Notes under the pieces: generated by a model
Databases searched by the model: none
What the model saw: only the letters and a program-made list of their open reading frames with translations
What the model was told of the DNA's origin: nothing
Program-made: the position numbers and the translations under genes
Shown: piece after piece, positions 57,520 to 64,000 of the stretch
Layout: every line of letters begins with the position of its first letter
Position numbering within the stretch: the first letter of the stretch is position 1
Origin: Acinetobacter piscicola
GTDB taxonomy: Bacteria > Pseudomonadota > Gammaproteobacteria > Pseudomonadales > Moraxellaceae
Length of the DNA stretch: 64,000 nt
Assembly: GCF_015218165.1 (NCBI RefSeq)
Contig: NZ_CP048659.1
Location: 3,534,001 to 3,598,000 of the forward strand
Direction of reading: 5' to 3'

Positions 57520-57846
57520 ATGCCAAATGTGAACAAAGTTATTTTAATGGGCGTTTTAGGTCGTGACCCTGAAACAAAGAATTTCCCCAATGGTGGCAGT
57601 ATTACCAATTTCAGCATAGCAACGACTGAGCAATGGAAAGACAAAACCACTGGAGAACGTAAAGAACACACCGAATGGCATCGAATCAGTACCAATAACC
57701 GATTGGCAGAGATTGCAGGCAAGTACCTTAAAAAAGGCAGTAAGGTTTATATTGAGGGCAGTTTAAGGACACGGAAATGGAAAGATCAAAGCGGTGTAGA
57801 TCGGGAGATAGTCGAAGTTCGGGCGGATGTATTACAGTTGCTTTGA
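57520..57846 (+). CDS. ssb: Single-stranded DNA-binding protein
   Basis: A 108-residue SSB with the OB-fold core only: [55 protein letters not shown]. It lacks the acidic C-terminal tip that host SSB uses to bind partners, so it probably serves only the element. It follows the putative origin by 44 bp and has its own terminator. Confidence 0.93.
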   Translation: MPNVNKVILMGVLGRDPETKNFPNGGSITNFSIATTEQWKDKTTGERKEHTEWHRISTNNRLAEIAGKYLKKGSKVYIEGSLRTRKWKDQSGVDREIVEVRADVLQLL

Positions 57847-57855
57847 TCTGCATTG

Positions 57856-57878
57856 AGCCTCTTAAATGAGGCTTTTTA
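57856..57878 (+). terminator. Terminator after ssb
   Basis: AGCCTC, TTAAAT, GAGGCT followed by T. Confidence 0.85.
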
Positions 57879-58325
57879 TTGAACTACTATTTTTTATGGC
57901 GTAACAGTGATTACATATTGAACTCATTATGACATAACAAAAACTATAACCGGGTAAAACTCACGGTGAGTAACGGTAGTCTTGAGTACAAAGTGAGCAA
58001 ATCATATTTTTATAGGTAGTAGTGAAAAAAGGTATATCTATTTTCATATTTACCATATCGACATATAAGACACCTCATGTCGATTTTTTAGCTTTCTATC
58101 GACATACACAAGAAGCTCTTAAATATCTGCATGGTCATTTTAACCATTGAGGTTTAACTTGCTGCGATTCTAAATGTGACCAAGTGGATCTATTACTGAA
58201 ATCATGATGATTGAAAGCTCGTTTTTTTTGACGACCTTAATAAGTTGAATACGATAGTCTGATGTAACGGCACACCCATCCGCATTTAAAACGTCAATGC
58301 GTCATCATTTCTTTTGACGACCTTA
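57879..58325. other. Non-coding region with a second terminator-like hairpin
   Basis: About 450 bp without a gene. ATCGACAT (58057-58064) and ATGTCGAT (58077-58084) followed by six T look like a terminator with no gene before it, so a small RNA ending near 58090 is possible. A third TCGACAT is at 58099. The 18-mer TTTTGACGACCTTAATAA occurs near 58226 and again at the right end, where an IS has cut it. Confidence 0.45.
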
Positions 58326-59182
58326 GGGTGTGTTGACATTTACAGCCGATAAATTGAGCTAAAGAGGCAACCATATAAATATACAAGCTAAAGCAACAGC
58401 GCTTTGATAGTTACGTTTTAGCTTATCGTATCTTGTGGCAATTCCTCTAAATTGTTTTAATCTACAAAATGCATTTTCAACTAAATGTCTGATTTTATAC
58501 ATATACCAGTCCATATCATCATTGCTAGATTTGGCATTTGATCTTCGAGGAATGTTTGCTTTCGTATTACTTTCTCTAATTTTCTTTCTGAAACTTTCTG
58601 AATCATAGCCTTTATCTGCACATAGCATTTCTGACTCTGTTAAATCTAATTTTGATACAAGATCAGGTGCAACCTTAATATCATGTGAAGTTCCATCTGA
58701 AATAATAAATTCAATAGGATTACCATTTGAATCGATTGCTAAATGTATTTTTGAACTATTACCACCAATACTTTTGGAAATACTTTGATTCTTAATACCA
58801 GCTGAATGTTGATGCGCTCGTACATGGCTCCCATCGATAAAAATCCACTCTTTATCAGCATGCTGGCTGAATAATTTAAAAATATTCATAAACTTACTAT
58901 TTTTAGACCATCGATTATATTTCTTAAAAATAGAATTTGATTTACCAAACTCTTGAGGTAAATCACGCCAAGGACAGCCTGTTCTAATTCGAAATAAAAT
59001 CGCTTCAATAAAATTCCGTAAATTTAATTTGAGATAAATATTAAAGTGACGGAAAATAGCAAGTAACTTGGACCAGTGTTGATCATTTAGCATTGTTCGA
59101 GGCATAGCGAGTGTAAAATTGGGTTTGGCGATTTAATTTTACTATCTCGCTATTTTTTTAATCAACAAATGTCAACAGACCC
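58326..59182 (-). mobile_element. IS5-family (IS427-type) insertion sequence
   Basis: 857 bp with ends GGGTGTGTTGACATTT and AAATGTCAACAGACCC (inverted repeats with one mismatch). The flanking TA at 58324-58325 and 59183-59184 is the target duplication, within TTAA, as usual for this group. Confidence 0.88.
58359..59105 (-). CDS. IS5-family transposase
   Basis: A 248-residue DDE transposase in a single frame. N-terminal DUF4096 part (LRNFIEAILFRIRTGCPWRD), catalytic IFIDGSHVRAHQ, CADKGYDSE and a late glutamate in LVENAFCRLKQFRGIATRYDK. Many members of this group use a frameshift; here the frame is continuous and looks complete. Confidence 0.9.
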   Translation of the reverse strand: MPRTMLNDQHWSKLLAIFRHFNIYLKLNLRNFIEAILFRIRTGCPWRDLPQEFGKSNSIFKKYNRWSKNSKFMNIFKLFSQHADKEWIFIDGSHVRAHQHSAGIKNQSISKSIGGNSSKIHLAIDSNGNPIEFIISDGTSHDIKVAPDLVSKLDLTESEMLCADKGYDSESFRKKIRESNTKANIPRRSNAKSSNDDMDWYMYKIRHLVENAFCRLKQFRGIATRYDKLKRNYQSAVALACIFIWLPL

Positions 59183-59818
59183 TAATAAACTGCAAAGCTC
59201 AATTTTGAGCTTTGGTATTAAATCAATTATTTAGTGAAGTGGGATAATCTCATATCACAAAACGCAAATTTGCGTTCACCTTAAAAATCATGAATGGATA
59301 GATTTTAAATGCTGCTTTATTCACCCTTAAAAGAGGTATTTGGCTTATCGTCAAAAGTGACGACAACCCAAAGGGTCGCATTTCAAATGCCACCCTCAAA
59401 TTGAGGTTAAAACTTCCCTAATCCCTAAAATATTTTTTGAATGGTTGTTTATAGTTGTCATTGCCTACAGATCAAGGCGATTGAACTCACCATTTTAAAT
59501 GTGAAAAACATAATGAACCCGAACAAGTCACCAGTAGAATAAAATGCACTGGAGCGCATGAGGGATAGCATTCCAACCACTCATTTATTATTCATCAAGT
59601 CAAGACCCTCAATTTTTAATTTCGGGCGTATAAAAATATGTTTATAGGTGCGGTCATGTAGCTTTAAACCTCTAGATTTTTGGTTACCCCCTACCTATTT
59701 ACCTAAATCATTAGGAAAAAAATGCAACGAAAACACGCTTAAATTCGCTGTAAGTGTTGATATGTAAGGCTTAGAGCCTTGTTATACAAAATGTTATCCG
59801 TCAAGGCAAAATAGCCTG
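59183..59818. other. Non-coding region of the element
   Basis: About 640 bp with no frame I trust. AAAGCTCAATTTTGAGCTTT (59194-59213) is a perfect palindrome. The rest has scattered poly-T and poly-A. Counting the repeats that follow, 738 bp separate the IS from the next gene. Confidence 0.4.
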
Positions 59819-59899
59819 TTTTTAGCTATTCTGTAGGTACTTTTAGCTAGTTTTAGTCATTTTTAGCCCTATTTTCATCAAAAATAAGCCTTTTTTAGC
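59819..59899 (+). repeat. Helically phased TTTTAGC repeats
   Basis: TTTTAGC at 59820, 59841, 59861 and 59893, and TTTTAGT at 59851. The distances are 21, 10, 10 and 32 bp, close to whole helical turns, all on one strand and ending 22 bp before the zinc-ribbon gene. Probably binding sites for a regulator or replication protein. Confidence 0.6.
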
Positions 59900-59920
59900 C
59901 AAAAATAGTGAGTTTTAAGC

Positions 59921-60502
59921 ATGTTTAAGCAATCAAAAATACAGGTTGAGAGCCTAAGAGCAATGGATAGCCGAATAATGCAGAAACAAGGCATCTTTAA
60001 AAATGGTACAGGCTCATATTACTGGAAAGATGCAAACACTAACGAGGTGCGAGCTAATATAGGTTACAGCTATCAAGCTCAACAATTAACGCTTTCTTAT
60101 CGGTGTGGCGGTCAGTCTTATGACTATATGATTTGTATAGATCAGACAGCTTGTCACTACGGCGGTACACGGTCATGGTTTATATGTCCATCCTCACAAT
60201 GTAGAAAGCGAGTTGCCAAACTGTATTTATCAAAAAGTGGGTATTTCACATGCAGACATTGTAATAATGCTAACTATGCCATTCAGCAAATGAGCGAAAA
60301 AGATAAGCCACGTTATCACATGCACAAAATGAGGGATAAGTTAGGTTGGAGCTATAACCATGTGCCATTTATTAAAAGAATAAGCAAACCTTTAAATATG
60401 CACCACAAGACATTTAAGGCTATGGTTGCCAAGCATGATGAATATGAAAGGCAATTTTTAGTAAACTTTCAAGCATTCATAGATAAGTTTGAAAATATGT
60501 GA
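59921..60502 (+). CDS. Zinc-ribbon protein of phage/satellite type
   Basis: A 193-residue protein with two cysteine pairs: FICPSSQCRKRVAKLYL at about 88-104 and YFTCRHCNNANYA about 15 residues later. This arrangement is common in small unknown proteins of prophages and satellites. In the first pair the spacing is CPSSQC, longer than the usual CxxC. The N-terminal 80 residues look beta-rich. The helical C-terminus is basic. A nucleic-acid role is likely, not proven. Confidence 0.72.
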   Translation: MFKQSKIQVESLRAMDSRIMQKQGIFKNGTGSYYWKDANTNEVRANIGYSYQAQQLTLSYRCGGQSYDYMICIDQTACHYGGTRSWFICPSSQCRKRVAKLYLSKSGYFTCRHCNNANYAIQQMSEKDKPRYHMHKMRDKLGWSYNHVPFIKRISKPLNMHHKTFKAMVAKHDEYERQFLVNFQAFIDKFENM

Positions 60503-60545
60503 AAGAGGCGTTTAACATGAAAACTATGGGGTACTTTTGCGTACT

Positions 60546-60578
60546 GGGGGTATAAATGGGGGTATAAATGGGGGTATA
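60546..60578. repeat. GGGGGTATA repeats, right cluster
   Basis: Three tandem copies at 60546, 60558 and 60570, each 12 bp apart, on the same strand as the 12-bp pair at the left end. They lie 60-90 bp inside the right attachment site. Confidence 0.78.
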
Positions 60579-60637
60579 AAGTAAAAATACGATATAATAT
60601 CACATTAATAATCAATAATTTATATTTAAAATATGAT

Positions 60638-60657
60638 TCCCTCTTTCCCGCCAAATT
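60638..60657 (+). repeat. Right attachment site (attR core)
   Basis: TCCCTCTTTCCCGCCAAATT, the tRNA-Ser 3' end repeat with one A deleted compared with 50167-50187. It marks the right end of the element. Confidence 0.75.
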
Positions 60658-60686
60658 TAATTCCAAAGTTCTCCAATGGAATACCA

Positions 60687-60722
60687 AAAGACTTAGACTG
60701 TAAGGGTTTAGGTCTTTTTTTA
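60687..60722 (+). terminator. Terminator beyond the right attachment site
   Basis: AAGACTTA and TTAGGTCTT (one G-T pair) with a T-run. It is probably the original terminator of the chromosomal tRNA-Ser, displaced by the integration. Confidence 0.7.
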
Positions 60723-61119
60723 TTTCTAATCACTACCAACTAAATTCATTGAAATCTAAGCTGCTTTGGGGGATCAGATCGGTATCGTTATGATCATGTT
60801 TAATATCCTCAATTCCTCCGCATACATGCGTCTTATCTTATTGATCTCTCTTTTCGCTTAAATTATTTATCTAAAATTAAACATATAGATACAAACTGCC
60901 ACTACAGCCCGCTAACGAAAAAGAGATTATAAATTCAAAAATAAAATCACAACCCAATGATTAAAATGAATATTTTAAAAACAGCAAAGACGTCAGCATA
61001 ATGAAAAACATATTTAAATATCATTTAGATGCAATGATTCAGACTTAATATCAAAGATGCGGTATGCACAATCGAACAAAGCACACGAAATACATCGATT
61101 CTAGTATTCGGGAGTTAGA
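60723..61119. other. Intergenic region right of the element
   Basis: About 400 bp of non-coding chromosomal sequence before a small gene. No repeat or RNA gene seen. GGGAG precedes the ATG at 61120. Confidence 0.4.
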
Positions 61120-61347
61120 ATGAATAACAGTGCCAACTTTGTAAAACAAATCAAAAATGCGAAACGTGGTGGATATACCCCGACCCTTGCAAAAGACATC
61201 AATAAACATAAAGTGCAAAAAGCCATTCGCTTAATTGAACAATGGAGAAAACTTGCCAATGAACTCAAGCCACAAATGCAAATAGACATGGCGCTCACTT
61301 TAGAAGAATGTGCTCAAGATTTAGACCAAGTATTAAGGAGTAAGTAA
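61120..61347 (+). CDS. Small basic protein of unknown function
   Basis: A 75-residue, mostly helical protein, basic in the first half (KQIKNAKRGGYTPTLAKDIN). It has no signal peptide or membrane segment. GGGAG before the ATG and a terminator behind it support a real gene. No family recognised. Confidence 0.68.
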   Translation: MNNSANFVKQIKNAKRGGYTPTLAKDINKHKVQKAIRLIEQWRKLANELKPQMQIDMALTLEECAQDLDQVLRSK

Positions 61348-61416
61348 ATGTCAATTTTTATATCAGTATTTATATATTTTAGACTCTGATTTATTTTGAG
61401 ATTTTAAATCTTCGAC

Positions 61417-61448
61417 ATAACCCGCAAATAAATGCGGGTTATTTTTTT
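61417..61448 (+). terminator. Terminator after the small basic protein
   Basis: TAACCCGCA, AATAAA, TGCGGGTTA and a T-run. Confidence 0.88.
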
Positions 61449-61687
61449 AATAAAACTAAATTTTAAATTAAAAAAATACTTACAATCAGGTTTTATTTAA
61501 AACCTCTAAATAATTTTATAATAATTATTTATATAAACTTACTAATACTTTTAAAATAAAATTATTTAAAAACATAATATTAGATAATAATTAATAAATA
61601 TTTTTATATTTTCATCTTTTAATGTTTACAAAATAACTAAACTTTGATAAAAATAATGCCAACTAAATCACACTAAGAAGAAAAAGT
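61449..61687. other. Very A+T-rich intergenic stretch
   Basis: With the preceding terminator this makes a 340-bp gap. Runs of A and T dominate, as often in strong promoter or H-NS-bound DNA. AAGAAGAAAA precedes the next ATG. Confidence 0.4.
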
Positions 61688-62209
61688 ATGAAAAATTCAT
61701 TATCAATTTTATGTGCTTTACTTTTTATGCAATCTGTAGCATTCGCAGAATCAACACCTTCAAACGTATTGAATCAAACCACAAGATCTCAAGAAATCGC
61801 ATACGATTGTCAATCTTTGGCGTGGAACTTAGCTGCTGCAAATAAAGGCGATATCGAAGCGCAATATCAAGTCGGCATGAAATATTTTAATGGTGAAGAA
61901 GGTCAAAGTGACCATAAAAAAGCACTTCAGTGGTTAAAAATGGCAGCTGAACAGCACCATATCCAAGCACAATATCGCCTTGCGACCATTGCAGAAATGG
62001 GCTTAATTGGTTCAAAAAATGACAAGGAAGCATTCCAATGGTATCTAAAAGCCGCGAATCAAGGCGATGCTAAAGCACAGTTCAAAGTGGCTCAAGCATA
62101 TCGATCAGGTATAGGTATCGCACAGGATCAACTACAAGCACAACAATGGTTACAAAAAGCAGCGCAAGCGAATCACCCTTTAGCGCAAGCCACTTTGGCA
62201 AAGCTATAA
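61688..62209 (+). CDS. Secreted SEL1-repeat protein
   Basis: A 173-residue protein with a signal peptide ending near residue 20 (AFA/ESTPS) and three SEL1 repeats: GDIEAQYQVGMKYFNGEEGQ, HIQAQYRLATIAEMG and GDAKAQFKVAQAYRSGIGIA. It is the longest of the three SEL1 genes of the window and the only one with a signal for export. One cysteine remains in the mature part. SEL1 proteins often act as adaptors; the partner is unknown. Confidence 0.87.
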   Translation: MKNSLSILCALLFMQSVAFAESTPSNVLNQTTRSQEIAYDCQSLAWNLAAANKGDIEAQYQVGMKYFNGEEGQSDHKKALQWLKMAAEQHHIQAQYRLATIAEMGLIGSKNDKEAFQWYLKAANQGDAKAQFKVAQAYRSGIGIAQDQLQAQQWLQKAAQANHPLAQATLAKL

Positions 62210-62352
62210 ATTCTATTTTGGTCATTTAAATGTGATGAAAATTAAAAAATGAATAAATTTTCATCACCCTAAAAATAAATCAACATTTTGATTCAATTGT
62301 TTATTTTTTGACTTGTAATCTCGTCATTTTTCTGTAGAATTCTCGCTACGTT

Positions 62353-62428
<76 letters not shown>

Positions 62429-62490
62429 TTTTATACTTAGCCTCGCTTTTTAGTGAGGCTTTGTTGTTTTTGGCATTTCATTTATATTCT

Positions 62491-63321
62491 TCAGATCTTC
62501 TGTGCCGTAATTTGCACATAATGCACTAACCCATCCTTAAAAAGTTTCTCACATAACTTTGCTGTCATACGGATTTTTAATAGATCTATAGCATAGGCTG
62601 CTGAATACTGCCATTTACGTTGTGCTGCATATTGTGCAAAGCCATGCAAAACTTGTTCTGAAATATCTTGAATCTCAATTTGCCCAAAACCACATGTTTT
62701 TAGGATATCTGCGGTCTGTGCACTTGTAAAAAGTTGCTGTGCCTGCACATTGGCTGCTTTCAATAAATACGCATATTTTTTTTGCTCTAACCGAGACAAA
62801 TTTTGCCATTGATCAGACCATGTTAAGTAATGAAAGCCTAATCGCCCCTTTGAGTTTAAAACGAAATGAATAGAGTCTAAGAATGCAGATAAAGGGCTAT
62901 GATAGGCAGCATCAATACACAGCACCACATCAAAATCTGTTTTAGTCAATCTATTTTTTAAATTTAAGAATGAAGCACAATGAAACTGAATATTTGAATT
63001 TAAATTTTTTTCAAGATCGACAATGCACTGTGGCTGTAAATCTACAGCACTAATATTTTCAATCTTATAGTTATTTTGCCAATGCAATACACTTGCACCT
63101 CGTCCACAGCCTAAATCTAAAAGCTGATCATTTGAATTTAAAACGACAGCATGTGCCAACCGATCTGCCAATTGGCGACATGCTTGTGGATAAGACTGCG
63201 TAGTTGCCGTCCAATATCCTAAATTTGTCCAAGCATACGGCGCATCATCACCTAAAATTTTTGCATTGATGGCATATTTATGTTGTGAAAATTGTTGCTG
63301 TATCGCTTGAATCCATTTCAT
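62491..63321 (-). CDS. Class I SAM-dependent methyltransferase
   Basis: A 276-residue soluble methyltransferase with motif I DQLLDLGCGRGASVL at about 62-76, an acidic motif II (ISAVDLQPQ) and DVVLCIDAAYHSPLSAFLD. It is of the phosphoethanolamine or cyclopropane synthase-like group by general shape. It follows the oxidoreductase gene by six bases, so both are probably one transcript and one pathway, perhaps lipid modification. The substrate is unknown. Confidence 0.82.
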   Translation of the reverse strand: MKWIQAIQQQFSQHKYAINAKILGDDAPYAWTNLGYWTATTQSYPQACRQLADRLAHAVVLNSNDQLLDLGCGRGASVLHWQNNYKIENISAVDLQPQCIVDLEKNLNSNIQFHCASFLNLKNRLTKTDFDVVLCIDAAYHSPLSAFLDSIHFVLNSKGRLGFHYLTWSDQWQNLSRLEQKKYAYLLKAANVQAQQLFTSAQTADILKTCGFGQIEIQDISEQVLHGFAQYAAQRKWQYSAAYAIDLLKIRMTAKLCEKLFKDGLVHYVQITAQKI

Positions 63322-63327
63322 AACACA

Positions 63328-64000
63328 TCAGTAACCAAGTTGTGGAGCAACCTCAACTTTAGGTTTTAAATCAACAAATGGCAATGGTGCACCAAAAATC
63401 TCGGCGATATGCATAGCTGACGTTACCGCAGATTCTAAAATAGGCAAACCATCACATGACCAAGACCCACAATAGAATACTTTACGATTTTCTTGACGAT
63501 GACGTTGTTGCAATTCTTTATTCAATGCCACTGTTTCAGAGTTGACCACCGCACGGGTCAAAGTCACCGTTGAAATGACTTTTTTCGGGTCAATTGCTGT
63601 GACTGGACGCCACGTTTGAAACACTGGTGATTTGCCCACGAGACTTGGCTCAACCGAGTTTAACCACACCGTAAATTGTTGCTTGGTAAATTTACGATCC
63701 ATCATATAACTCAGTACACACCAATCTTTACGATTCGGCGGCATGACCGTAATATCGGTATGCATGACCAACTCACCTTGCTCAAACTTAAAGTTTTTCA
63801 ACAATGCTAGATCTTCAGCAAACTGCTCAGGATTTAAAAAATCCTCCAGTTTATTGGTTGGGGTTGCCACGATGACCCGGTCAAAAAACAATTGTTCGCC
63901 TTGGACATTTTCCACTAAGACTTGGTCACCGCGTTCTTCAACTTTTGAAACAGCAGAACCACTATGGATATCGATGCCTTCGACCAATTTATCAACTAAT
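63328..64000 (-). CDS. FAD-dependent oxidoreductase (amine-oxidase-like), C-terminal part
   Basis: About 224 residues of the C-terminal part of a larger flavoprotein; the reading frame stays open to the window end. Visible are VIVATPTNKLEDFL, the stretch VMHTDITVMPPNRKDWCVLSY as in predicted NAD/FAD-binding proteins of the COG2907 type, and the C-terminal FAD-contact segment VFYCGSWSCDGLPILESAVTSA. Those proteins usually stand beside lipid-modifying methyltransferase genes, which fits the next gene. A TTG near 63987 is not the real start. Confidence 0.82.
   Translation of the reverse strand, partial: LVDKLVEGIDIHSGSAVSKVEERGDQVLVENVQGEQLFFDRVIVATPTNKLEDFLNPEQFAEDLALLKNFKFEQGELVMHTDITVMPPNRKDWCVLSYMMDRKFTKQQFTVWLNSVEPSLVGKSPVFQTWRPVTAIDPKKVISTVTLTRAVVNSETVALNKELQQRHRQENRKVFYCGSWSCDGLPILESAVTSAMHIAEIFGAPLPFVDLKPKVEVAPQLGY

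Larger units (their letters stand above)
50188..60657. mobile_element. Integrative satellite-like element at tRNA-Ser
   Basis: About 10.5 kb bounded by the tRNA-Ser 3' end and its imperfect repeat. Contents from left: integrase, unknown gene, AlpA-like regulator, HTH protein, Bro-N protein, two unknown proteins, DUF927 helicase-like protein, repeat-rich putative origin, SSB, an IS5-family insertion and a zinc-ribbon protein. All element genes except the IS transposase read rightward. The genes show a phage/plasmid-satellite character; no structural, packaging, mobilisation or toxin gene is visible. Confidence 0.85.

Noticed and set aside
50188-60657. A complete prophage at tRNA-Ser
   Set aside because: No terminase, capsid, tail, lysis or typical repressor gene is present in 10.5 kb.
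60469-60687. Leftward frame across the right GGGGGTATA cluster
   Set aside because: It consists of translated repeats and overlaps the zinc-ribbon gene and the attachment site.

Overview
The window is chromosomal DNA of an Acinetobacter-like gammaproteobacterium (Moraxellaceae). The evidence is the A+T-rich sequence, an Acr1-type fatty acyl-CoA reductase that closely matches the Acinetobacter wax-ester enzyme, dispersed hisB-hisH / hisA / hisF genes, a ThrB of the choline-kinase-like type, and the identity of the insertion sequences. Nothing was searched against a database; all names come from motif and family recognition.

Layout. 1-6.0 kb holds the division/cell-wall cluster rsmH-ftsL-ftsI-murE-murF, read leftward and tightly coupled. 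An IS1-family element follows, inserted exactly at the stop codon of the first of two tandem sulfate-binding protein genes (7.1-9.4 kb). From 9.8 to 33.7 kb lies ordinary housekeeping DNA: gltX, tRNA-Glu, a CDF metal exporter, two very short SEL1-repeat proteins, ettA, metY-like sulfhydrylase, acr1, tex, ompR/envZ with an unusual 377-bp gap, a succinate:acetate CoA-transferase, a GMC oxidoreductase, a FadL-like porin, two tRNA-Phe genes and hisB-hisH. A second, apparently identical IS1 copy lies at 34.4-35.2 kb in the opposite orientation. hisA, a DMT transporter, thrB, hisF, a fatty acid hydroxylase-like gene with a divergent AraC regulator, an aqpZ gene split by an IS982-family element, a DNA/RNA endonuclease and kup fill 35.4-50.0 kb.

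50.2-60.7 kb is an integrated mobile element of about 10.5 kb sitting at the 3' end of tRNA-Ser(GGA). It carries a P4-type tyrosine integrase, an orphan gene, an AlpA-like regulator, a small HTH protein, a Bro-N protein, two unknown proteins, a large DUF927 helicase-like protein, an SSB, an IS5-family insertion and a zinc-ribbon protein. No capsid, packaging or conjugation gene is visible, so it looks like a satellite-type, self-replicating integrative element. Its most striking part is the 240 bp between the DUF927 gene and ssb: fourteen GGTAAC-type sites arranged in almost perfect dyad symmetry, which I read as a replication origin. Further repeat families occur at the element ends (GGGGGTATA, probable integrase arm sites), before the AlpA gene (21-bp period) and before the zinc-ribbon gene (TTTTAGC, helically phased).

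To the right of the element, 61.1-64.0 kb is chromosomal again: a small unknown protein, a secreted SEL1 protein, tRNA-Thr(TGT), a SAM methyltransferase and the C-terminal part of a flavin-dependent oxidoreductase that runs off the window.
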